Shown here one piece after another: positions 25,001-37,000 of a stretch of 64,000 bases of DNA. This stretch comes from Trogon surrucura (Eukaryota > Chordata > Aves > Trogoniformes > Trogonidae): positions 140,147,845 through 140,211,844 of the forward strand of contig CM036617.1 of the NCBI GenBank assembly GCA_020746105.1. Reading direction: 5' to 3'. Made by a program: the position numbers and the translations under genes. Under the pieces are notes generated by a model, which was not told the origin of the DNA, searched no databases, and was given only the letters and a program-made list of their open reading frames with translations. The stretch's first letter is position 1. Each line of letters starts with the position of its first letter.

Positions 25001-28000
25001 CCTTACCTCTGTGCCAGGCAAAATCATGGAACAGATTCTCCTGGTAGCTGTACTAAGGCACATAAAAAATAATCAAGTGGTTGGTGACAGCCAGCATGGC
25101 TTCACCAGGGGCAAGTCGTGCCTGACTAATTTAGTGGCCTTCTACGACAAAGCTACAGCGCTGGTTGACACGGGAAAAGCAACGGATGTCATTTTCCTGG
25201 ACTTGTGCAAGGTGTTTGACACTGTCCCACATAACATCCTTGTCTCTAAAATGGAGAGACACGGATTTGACAGATGGACCACTCGGTGGATAAAGAACTG
25301 GCTGGATGGTCGCACTCAAAGAGTTGTGGTCAATGGCTCGATGTCCACGTGGAGACCAGTGACAAGTGGTGTTCCTCAGGGGTCTGTTCTGGGTCCAGTG
25401 CTGTTCAGCATCTTTGTCAGCGACATGGACAATGGCATCGAGTGCACCCTCAGCAAGTTTGCTGACGACACCAAACCATGTGGTGCCGTGGACTCACTTG
25501 AGGGAAGAGATGCCATCCAGAGGGACCTTGACTGGCTTGAAAAATGGACCAGTGCAAACTGCATGAGCTTCAGTAAGTCTAAGTGCAGGGTCCTTCACCT
25601 GGGTCGGGCCGGTCCTAGGCACAAATACAAACTGGGCACAGAGTGGGTTGAGAGTAGCCCTGAAGAGAAGGATTTGGGGGCGTTGATAGACAAGAAGCTC
25701 AACATGAGCCGGCAGTGCGCTCATGCAGCCCAGAAGGCCAACCGCATCCTGGGATGTATCAGGAGAAGCGTAGCCAGCAGGTCAAGAGAGGTGATTCTCC
25801 CCCTTTACTCTGCTCTTGTGAGACCCCACCTCGAATATTGCATCCAGTTCTGGTGTCCTCACCATAAGAGGGACATAGAACTGTTGGAGCGTGTTCAGAG
25901 GAGGGCCACAAAGATGATCCAGGGGCTGGAGCACCTCTGCAACGAGGACAGGCTGAGGGAGCTGGGATTGTTCACTCTTGAAAAGAGAAGACTTCAGGGG
26001 GATCTAACAGCTGCCTTCCAATACCTGAAGGGATCCTACAGGAAGGCTGGGGAGGGACTTTTTACAAGAGTGTCCACTGATAGGACAAGGGGAAATGGGT
26101 TTAAGTTGAAGGAGAATAGATTTAGATTAGATCTCAGGAAGAAATTCTTCAGTATGAGGGTGGCAAGACTTTGGAATAGATTACCCAGAGAGGTTGTAGC
26201 TGCCCCCTCCCTGGAGGTGTTCAAGGCCAAGCTGGACAAAGCCTTGAGTAGCCAGATCTAGTTGAGAGGCGTCCCTGCCCTTGACAGGGAGTTTGGATTA
26301 GACGATCTCTAAGGTCCCTTCCAGCCTAGGCCATTCTATGATTCTATGATTCTATGATTCTATATCTTTGAACCTTGCTGATTCTTCAACCAGAGCGGTG
26401 CTGGTCAGAACCTTTGCAAACTTTTACTTCATAGTAGTCCTCCAGTAATTAACATCCTTTAAAGGACCATGATGACTAAGTGAGACCAAATACCAGCTTA
26501 TGCCAAGCCTGCTGGTGCTGGTTGCAGTTCTCATGCCCCTTGCGCTGTGCAAAGGGATGAGAGGCAGAGCAAAGTAAGGCCACCCATTATTGTGAGGCTG
26601 AAAAGCACAATTGTGCATAGATAATATTTCACCTGATTTTTTTGTTGCCCTTTATAGGACACAATGACCAAAAACTCAGCTGTAAAACAACATATGCCAT
26701 CTTACCTTCCAAATGTTCTGTTGTAACCAGTCCTAATGCTACCATGAAGGCAATTTTCTAAGGAAAAAAAAAACAGGGGTTAGATTTTCTACTACAACAA
26801 GTATCACAGAAGTAAATAAATAAATGTAACTTTGACAGAATAAACCTGGTAAACATCTTTTAGAAATGTATCTTATTTGAATGCATAGTAAAATGAAGAA
26901 CTTCAACTGAAGATTTCCTTCAGATATGACCAGTCTGTCATGTCCTGCTTGTATGATTATAGGAACTTTAGCAGTTCAGAGACTTATGAACCCAGGGCTA
27001 TATGACTACTGGTTTTATACAGTGAATGATCAAAACTGAGTCAGTTCAATCAATTAAAATTTCATATTGCCAGCTGTTTTGTTACTCGACTCTTAATAGA
27101 AGTAATTGTGTAATCTGGCACTGTTTTACTGGATGTGAGCAAGCTGCTAGAAGTAAAACAAAGATAGGAAACACTTCCGCTGAACTTTACAACACTAAAA
27201 AAGACACGTAAAGCACACTGAAGGTCTCAACCCCCCAAAAAAACTTTCAGAAATTTCTCTTTCCATGTTACAGAAAGAATATCATGTGCATTAATTATGC
27301 ACTGATCCCATATGTTCCTTCAATGGGGAGTGAACAACCATCTCCCACTGACACTGGTGAATTCATTTTGCAGTAAGGAATCTGATATAAAATATTACTT
27401 AGAATTCTTGTACACTATATAGGCAAAATGCACATCTTCATACTAACAAATCTTCAAAACATGACAATGCAGTAATAGGGCAAGTACTAGAGTAGATTCT
27501 AAATTTTCCGTCAGTGACTTTTCATGGCGATTTTTTTTCCTTGCAGAAAACAAGTTTTGCTGAAGCTTTTATTCTACCTTTTTCATGGAAAACTGAAATT
27601 CTGCTGTGTTGTTCCAAGCTCAAACCGAACTGAACTCCTGGATTTTGAATCCCATCTGTGGGGCCTTGGGGATTTCTTCCTCATTCTGCTGTGCTTAACA
27701 ATCTTGTTGGATTATGTCACCCAAGTGGCATTTTCACAAGGTGCAATTCCACAGGAGAGTCAATCTAACTACAAAACTCAAGCTACTAAAACATGCAAGA
27801 GAGCAAAGTCTACAATCCAACTCTGACAAAGTATCCAAAGACCATAGTAAGATGCAATTATTATACTCACCCAAAATAAAATGTGCAGACTTAGGTCAAA
27901 TTAAAATACAGTGTTTAAGTGGTAGAAGATCAAAACACTATGTTTCAATCAAAAAAGTGTCAGAAGAACACATTTCAACTCTTCCAAGTCAAAGTTAGTT

Positions 28001-31000
28001 TGACCTTCTTGTTTTGTGAAAAGCTTTTTTCATCGTGAAGATTTGTGAAAAAATTTTCATTTCAGTTCAGGATAAAAATCAACTAGTAAGTCCCCACAAC
28101 TACCATTTCCTTTGCAATTCTGATATTCACACAGTGAAAGTGGAAAAGCAAGAATATTCTCATTTTGTAGATGAAAAGTTCTAGCTATTGGGTGGGTTCT
28201 TCAAAACTTGAGGGTCAGGACTGGAAACCTATATTCCTCTTACATATGTAAAAATACCTCTGTCAAACAGGTGAACTAACAACACAGTAAGACAGGAATA
28301 ATTTCTTTCCCTGGTCTCCTAGTATGTAATTCTCCCCGTACATTAAATAACGGTGATGGCAGATCCCATCACTGGCAATTTAGATCTATTCATGCTATAT
28401 TTCTGCCTTCCATAACTGTGGCAATGACAAGCACGTGTATTCATTTGCATGTCAGACCTTGATTTCAATAACATTCACTCCTTACATTTCTAAAACACCA
28501 GCTAGACACAGTGGGGGTTCCACACCTGATGGGAGAGATGAATATTTGATTCAAGATCCCCTGGGCAGATCTGAGAAGAAAATTAGTCAACTGAGTAGAA
28601 CTACAAGCCTCACCCCACCAAAAAGTAACTTCGTGGCAGCATACATCTCAGCACTCTGAGCAGAAGTAATAACAACATTTAGGTGTAGAATCATAAAGTC
28701 AGAAAGGTTAGGGTGCAATTTTATTTTCCCAATGGAGCGCAGAATGCCTGTATTACCTGATGATTAAACTGTAGGGGGAGCATATATTTTCTGACATATA
28801 AACTACAGTTATTTGAGTACTTGGAATGCTGGCTAAACAGTTTCCTCTCTTCACGCTAAAATTATTTGAATACATATCTAATTAAATGCAATGACAACAT
28901 AGTTGATTAACATACAAAGAGCCTTCATAAATGGACTTGATAATTGTCTCACTATTAAAACCAGAAAAGGTTACATTTTATAGATATTTGAAAGATGGTT
29001 CCTTTTAAAAAAAGTCCCAGTAGAAGCTGTATTCTTTTTAAGAAGCATATTATATTAACAGCATATTTGGTTTTATGGGTGTTGCTATTTCACACTCATG
29101 TAGCTTGTTTGATCTAACTCAAAATGCTACTGCTGCTGCAACGCTTTTCTTTTCAATATCAGAGAGTCTACTGTTTCTCCACTGTGCAAGAATCCACAAA
29201 ACTGAAGCTTCAGTGCCTCCAGATTTTCAATCCAGGCCTAACACTAGCATTTAATTCACAATTGCAATACGTCTCCCTTGTTCTTCTTAGGTGGGATTAA
29301 AAACACTTATCTAAATAAACAGCATTCATGGAAGTAATTTTTTTGAGTAGAAGACTGCTAGAAACTCCTGGAAAATGTTACCAGAAAGATAACATTTTAC
29401 TAATATAAAACTTTTAAAAAGCAAAAGGTTTTGAGCAGAATTCTCTTTCTTTTCTGGGCTGAACTCAGGTCATTTTAAGAAAAAAAAAAAAAAAAAAAAA
29501 CGAACAACCCAAACAAATGAAAAAAAAACACAGAAAACAAACAAGCAAACCAACCCTCAACCCTCCAGGCACTTGCTGCCCAGAGAGGCAGCTCCCTTGT
29601 GTAATCCCTCCATCCCTCTGGAGAAGTCATTCCAGCAGGAGAAGGCCCATCGCCAGACAAGTAGTTCCCAGCAGAGCCCAGGGCTGATGGCCCACTCTTC
29701 CAGACCCTCCTCAGCCCCAGGGGGACTGACCCCTCACGGATCATACCCCCTAGGAGAGGGCTCTGACCTCTGGACCTGGGACATCCTGGGTAGCCAAGAC
29801 CCTCCCCGCTGCTCCTGGGAAAGCCACTCCATAGCCAGGTGTCCAAGCATCCTGGCTGCAAGACAGCGGAGGCAAGGTCTAATGGTGAGAGAGTTGAGAA
29901 AAGAGAAATCTTCAGCTTGTGCAAGAGGCACATGTATTGCAGAGGGCTGTGCCCAGGATCAGCTTCACGGCTTCCCAGCAGAATGATCGACCCAGGAACA
30001 AAACACAGAATCACAGAATTGTTGAGGCTGGAAAACACCTCTGAGATATCAAGTCCAGCCTGTGACCCAACACCACCACATCGGCCAGACCATGGCACCA
30101 AGTGCCACATCCAGGCTCCCCTTAAACACCTCCAGGGACGGTGACTCCACCAGTTCCCTGGGCAGTGCATTCCAATATTTGACGACCCATTCCATGAGGA
30201 AGTGCTTCCTGAGATCCAACCTAAACCTTCCCTGATGCAGTTTCAGGCCGTGCCCTCTCAATACAGGAACTATCCTCTCAATCTCTTCTGTTCGATCAAG
30301 TACAACAGCATATGGGATTTCTGGTTACTGAGCAGGTTGTGTGCTCAGTCTGGTGGATTCTGGTTTATTTATTTTATTTATTTATGGTTTATTTCTTTTA
30401 AATTTTCAGTTTAATTTGTTAAATCCTAGTCTGCCATTTATGTAGAGCCATACTGGAGTTCCTGTCTCAGTTTTGTGCTTTGAAGATACTTAAAGGTGTG
30501 GAGAGAAGTGCCTCCGGAGCTTATTTTCTTCTTAAAATTATCACGGTATCTTTGTTACTCTTTGCCTTAAATTTAATCATCTGTTTAAAAGCCGTGAGTG
30601 CTTTTAAAAATGCGCAGTATGTCTTTTCATGAAGCAAAACAAAGATTTTTACAAAACCATTTCATTTTGTAATTACATGTTCTATTTATGTCATTACATG
30701 TATTTACGCTAATTATGCTGTTAGTTCTAATTACACTAATTGCATAAATACATGATAATCAACTAAAGTTTGCTTTCAAAGAACAAAAGAAATTAACTCC
30801 AGACCTACATATTTACGGCCGTGAAACAAATCTATGAAAAGAAAAGAACCATTGTACTTAAGGGCATAGCTTCAGCAGCCTACCCAGGAAATTGTGCTTG
30901 CTGAGACCTCCAGTACCCAAGGTAGGAAAAATGTTCTTGGTTACAAAAAAGGTAGTCAGGATTTTCTAGTTAGCAGTTTAATGCAATGATCATTAAATGT

Positions 31001-34000
31001 ATGAACGCTATACTAGAAAGTGTGCCCAGTCCCATGGTGTCTTCCTTTATCTCTCTGGAGGATTCTTTCTCAGTATTCTTTCCAGGAGGATGAGTTACAG
31101 CCAAAGAAAAATGGATGGGTTTTTTTAGCATTTTGTTTTTAAGCAGGATCTACCAGCCTTTCTGCTCATAGGGTACTACACAATAAATAAACTTCCAGAA
31201 ATACCTCCCTAAACTAAACAGTCCCACCGTTCAGTGGCAATGAAGACTCATATGAGGGTGAGACTTTTAAACTTGGGAGGTTTCCTAAATGTATCTCTGC
31301 AGATCTTCTGCATAAAGCTGTGATAGTCTAGACTAAAAGCCACTATTTATCCTTAACACTGTTTTAACTATACAAACCTCTTAAAATGTTAAAATAAATG
31401 ATGACTCACATGCCTCAAGCAACATTATAAATTTATATTGTAGTAATTCTCTTAAACCTACAGCTCCAAGGATGCTCTCGTGCTACACATTTGTTAGACT
31501 AGCGAGGTTAAGATTTCATGAGCTGTGCATTTTCACAGTAGAAGTACATTCAGTTTGTATAACTTCTTGAATATCCTCAAAAGTACATGCAATCTAATGT
31601 GAATGCATTTAGTCAAAAACCAAAATGCCTCTTAAAGAGATACCCCATTTCTACACGGACTTCTGATTTACATTTTTAGTTTGCATTGCAAATAATAGTT
31701 CATGAAAGAGATTTAATCTTACAACCTGCTTTCTACTCTCCAACTCTATTTGAAGGATTTTAATGTATTTCAGACTAGAACGATTCTGTGTACCTGTGGG
31801 AAGACATGTACACAGCAAATGCAAGAAACTATTGTTAAATACAATCTCAGAATTGCAGGTTTCACTACAAAGAAGATGTAAAAGCTCACCTTACAAAAGA
31901 AATGTTAATTCAACCTCATACATAGCCTGTAAACTTGGTTATATATTTGATATACCACTTTCACAAGAAATATAGCTATACATATATACATATACATATC
32001 ATGAGCACAAATGCAGTAATTACATACGGACACAGAAGAATGTTTAGAACCGACCCCCATAACTTAACCACACTGCAGCTCACTTATGGAATAAAAAAAA
32101 AAAAAAAGAAAAAAAAAAGAAAAAAATATCACCTCTGGATTCTCCTCCTTTTTCTTTTTGGTAGCAGGGGGTCCCTGAGCTGACTCTTCAGGAGGTTTCT
32201 TTGTCTCCACTTTACTTTCTGTCTGGGTTTGAACTTGAGGCTGAATAATGATAACCTAAAAGGTAATGTACAAATAAAATAAGAGAATTCACTATACAAA
32301 GCTGGATTTTCTTGCCTGAAACCTTTGATTATTCTTTGAAGGGTTACTTGATACCTCTTACAGACAACAAATGCAAATGACAAGCAAAAAATGTTAAAAA
32401 ATTGATACCTAAGTTAAGTCTATAGTTAAGTTTCTAAAAATTAGGGGGTTTTGGCAGATTACAAACCTCCTGCAGCCTAAGAGACTCACTTGATCAGTGC
32501 CTCAGAAAATTAGGACACTCTAGCGGACTTCTGAAGCTGACTCAGCAGCCTAGCTTTAGCACTTGTGTTGTCAGTGATTTTAAGGTCTTTCCTTTGATCT
32601 TATTTTGCATACAGGTAGAAGAGAGGGAGGTATCACACATTGAAAACCACAGTCCGATCTCAGTCATACCGGTGTTACTTCAGAGTAAGTACATGTGGAT
32701 GGGAAGGAAGATACTCCTCAATACTACTCATGTAACAGAGATTAGAGTTCAGTCCTCAGCATTTATGTGTTATCAGCAGTAGTTGTCCAATTTTGCATAA
32801 ACGAAATAAACTATGTGTGTTTTAAATTAAAATTCATTCTGGTTTAGAACCTACAGGAATTACTACACAGACCTCTTATACAGGCATGCATGCTAGTATT
32901 TGCTGCTTGTATTTGAATTACTGCATGAAGATTTACATGATGCAGATAACATTTTCTCAGGACCTATTAAATTAAAAGGAATGAAGCACAATTTCTGACC
33001 ACAGAACCATGTGTGTGACTTTAAGCCATAATCAAAGCTTCATGAAGAACTATGGAAGATCTTCCCAAGCTCACCTTCTTGATGAAGGTTATTGGATTTG
33101 AATACTGGGCCTTTTCCATCTCTTTTATTGCTAACTTTTAACCAATGGTATTTAATTGTTAGATACTTCAATTCACAGGGCACGTTAATTTGGGCTAGCA
33201 CAGGGTGGCCCAAAATATTTGTAGTGGTTTGACCCTGGCTGGCAGCCAGGTGCCCACCACAGCCACTCTATCACTTCCCTTTCTCAAGCAGATACGGAAG
33301 AAAATGTAACAAAGGGCCCATGGTTTGAGATCAGAACTTTTAATTGTAGATACCTTGTCTCAATTCAGCCACTCTGGAAGATTCAAGAGCATAAAAAGGG
33401 ATGTTTTTCTTAACCAGCAGCCAGTTTAAGAACGAGAAAATAAATTATGTTAGAGAAGTGGCGAAGAGATGCCTGCTTTTATTTACCTCAAAAGCCATCC
33501 CACATCCTGTTATCTTTTTCAGCACTGTATGAGAACGTTTGCTGCCAATAAGACCCCGAGTAGCAGGATCCCAGCAGCAAATTACAGTGAATGTCTGCTG
33601 GGTACATTGCCAGCCTGCACTGAATCTGTTTCTGGTGTAAGAGTGGGGAAGTTCTCGCCTTTCAAAGCTGAAAAGCAGCATAAAGAGGAAATAAGTAATT
33701 CATAACTTGAATTTTTCCTACTGATTCATCTGCTGATGAGTTTTGAAACCCTAAGCTCTCATTTCATTTGGTCTTCCCCTGAAAGTGTAGAAGGGAATGC
33801 CTGATTAATTGATATACTCCCCCAGGGAGGGTCGACACAACTAGTATCACTGTATAGTTGAAGAGGGAGTCCATAGGACATTTGAACCTGGACAGAATTC
33901 AGGTACATTATTAGTGAGGATTGGTTTAAAGAAATGGAAGATCATATGGTCCATTTATGTCAGGCTACATAATGATGCATTTTGTCCCCACTAACAAACA

Positions 34001-37000
34001 TGCTTGGGCACAGATAAATGTCTGCTAGCACCCATGTGTCCCCTTAAGAATTGCCCCATTGCTTTCTGACAATTTTCTTCAAAAGGAACCACTGACACCA
34101 CTCTGAACAGGGCTGTGCACTACCAGGGGAATATTCTGCTTACATCTGCAATGTAATTCCTGTGTTTGATAACTAGAAAAAAAGGAAGAAAAGCCCCATG
34201 AAAATCAGAACCTACCTTGCTGTCGGCACTAATGAGGAGCGGTTGGACTTTGATGCTATCGTTGACCACAGAGACAGTCGCGCTGGTGCTGATAGGAGTT
34301 GCATTGTTGGGGGAGGTGGAAATGATGGCGTACGCCACACCTGCACTGCTCAGAGGTGATGAAATAGCTGTAGGCTCGGCAACACTTTGTGACTGGCTGT
34401 TAGGTGTCTGTACATGGCTGACGGTGTTATTGGCGGTTGGGAGGGCAGGGCTGGGGTTTTTGATGCTGACTACGGTTGCCTTCTGGAAGGTAGGAGGCTG
34501 CTTGGAAGGTTGGTCTCTGCACGGGGAGATAGGGAGGCTGTCTGGAATCAGGGTCTTTGGCCTAACCTACAAACAGAGAGTTAGACGTTATTAGGCACAG
34601 CCTCATACCATAATGAACCGACACACTGCATACACACACTCTCCCAGTAGAATCTAATTGCATTAACTGTGGAACAGGAACATCTAGAAAAACATAATGT
34701 AGCAACTCAAAGTAGCTAGCCATTCACTTACTTGTAGATATATTCCCAGCCCTCCTCACCTGGGTCATTTTGGAGTCCTTAACTCATTGCAATGCTGAAC
34801 AAGAAGGGAGGAAAAAGTCAATTCCTCGCTTTTATTAACACACGTCCATACAAATGCTACCCAAGTCACATCCAGTTCTCAGGAGGGATGTTTAAGCCAA
34901 AGCCTTCACAAAGAATGGAAACCCCAGACACAATAATTTCCTGTTCTGAAGGGCACAACACTCTCGCTATGAATTGCGGAGTAGGGATCAAGTCATTAAG
35001 GGAGTTGTGGGAAAGCGTTCACAGGTACAGTAAGCGTATGCATTTATACTGGTGGATCAGTGAAGATCCTCACATTTTTAAGAAGTGGCATGTCTATCGG
35101 AGAGATCAATCTCACAATCACTCAGCTCAACAGAAAAAAGAAGAAAAAAAAAAGGAAGAAAAGAAACCCACAATCATTGAACTTCGTATTTTGTTGCTGT
35201 AATTAAAGAGCTAGTTTGCAGCTGCGAGTGGATGTAGAAAGAACTTCCAAGGATAGAGGGAGAAACTCTGTGCCGAGATTTACGAAGGCTGTGGATTTAC
35301 CCAGGGCCATGAATGATAGCTGTGAACAATTGTTTTCAGCTAATGTGATGTGTTTCCAGTGCGGTAATTAACGTCACCCTGTCAACATGGCTGTGCCTTA
35401 ACAACACGTTAAGTACAGTTCCAGGATTGAAAATAAATAATTTAAAACTGCTTCACATGAAGTTAACTTCACTCCCAGCTTATTCGTTAACACGGCCAGA
35501 TAAAACAGCCGGTTCCCTCTGTGCTTGTTTAGTCCTGTCACTTCTTGCACCTTCCATACTGTGAAACAAAATGACAAGTTGTAACAGACAGACATGGGAA
35601 ACAGCTGCCTGTGTCACTGCACTGTAGTCTACAGGAGCCATTCCAACCATGCCGACTTTAATCTTGAGCCTAAGTAAGCAATTTAATGAAAACACGGGGA
35701 TTTACTGATGTGCAGAAAATCATCTCTCAAGGCTGGCCTCATCCTCCTCCGCCCCGAGGAGGCGCCGTACCCATTTGTCCCCACAGTGAATATAAAGCGC
35801 AGCAACACATGTACTGTGAGCTCTTCACGTTTTGGTATCTTGGCCCTCAGTTGCCAACAGGATCGTACCACGAGCAGTACAAGCATGTATTAGAGGCACA
35901 GTCCTGCTCAAGAGTGTCGAGATGGTCAGTAAGCACGGTAGATGGAAAGGGAAAGTGGAAACGGAGCTGAAGAAGAGCAAGGAGGAGAGTTTGCCTGACG
36001 CCTTGCAGTAGACTCATGACAAAACCAGGGAGTCGCAGTGTTTGGCTCACAGCTTTGGGGTAACACTGGAAGGCCTCACAGACCCACTGTGAAATGATGC
36101 AAAACTAGGTGAAACTACGACTGACCCTACTCAAGATACGCTGGCAGTACCTGAAGGGTTGTTTGCTCTTTTTCCTCTATCCAATCACTTTATGTAATGA
36201 TTACTTGTTGGGTTTTTTTTGTTAAGATACTGCTAAAATACCCTGGCAAAGTTGTTTAAGGGAGGAGTCTATGGTTAGCTTCATATTCATAATTAGTTAA
36301 TGGTCTTATCTCCAAAAGTAGTGCAAAGAGTTTAAACCCATCCTAGTGCAGGCACTCTGCAAAACCAAGGCTTCTAACATAACAGCTCAGTGCAGCAGGA
36401 CACGTACTTAAAACAGCTTGTCTATATCAGTGTCAGTTATACAAGCAGATCTTGTAATATCTACTTTTATATTTTCATAATAATATCCTTTCCTTTCTAT
36501 GTTATATAATTATATAAGTTTCTCATACATAAGCCTTTAAAAAACTCTCATATGCTCAGAGACATGTTCATAGAAATAGTATCACTATCCAGAAAGGAGA
36601 ATCTGAGATGCTTGGCAAAATACAGTTAAAATGTATTAACATGAATAAAACAATCAAAATTTAATATTTAGCTGTTTGGCTAACATCTCAATTTTACCAT
36701 CTCTCCTTAAAACAAAATAATTTCCTTGTAAATTAATATAACATCTGTTACCAGCAGAAATATTGTAAACACGCAGATAAGCCCATATATACAGAGAAGG
36801 AAAGAGACAGAATAACAAGTAGTTCAGATCAAAGATGCAACAGAACAGTCATTGAGATCTTTAGAAAAAATCAAGTCTGACAAAAAATCAGCTCAGGAAT
36901 TTTTCTATCTAAAAGCTGACATGTAGTCTATCTGTCACTCCTAATTGTACTTTTATATTTAATCAAAAGCCTAATTAAAACTGTCTATATATATTCCAGC

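Larger units (their letters stand above)
19523..26705 (-). other. PHF21B intron with three CR1 pieces
   Basis: Intron of 7,183 bases with donor GTAAGA and acceptor GGTTACAG. It contains CR1 pieces at 20657-20760 (minus), 24436-24505 (minus) and 24955-26364 (plus). 22500-24200 is strongly A/T-rich with no feature recognised. Confidence 0.85.
26758..32132 (-). other. PHF21B intron with GC-rich block and CR1 piece
   Basis: Intron of 5,375 bases with donor GTGATA and acceptor TTCCTTAG. It contains the poly(A) run at 29480-29500, the GC-rich block at 29560-30003 and CR1 at 30004-30270. The rest is A/T-rich with nothing recognised. Confidence 0.85.

Noticed and set aside
24755-25072. 105-codon plus-strand frame at the CR1 start
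   Set aside because: It reads CR1 in a shifted frame ([17 protein letters not shown] instead of [10 protein letters not shown]) and joins it to flanking intron sequence.
29475-30170. 231-codon open frame on the minus strand
   Set aside because: It crosses the GC-rich block and part of CR1 in a non-CR1 frame and ends in a poly(T) run; typical of GC-rich DNA with few stop codons.
34792-35202. 136-codon open frame on the plus strand
   Set aside because: Ends in a [11 protein letters not shown] purine tract, shows no family similarity and lies antisense in a PHF21B intron.
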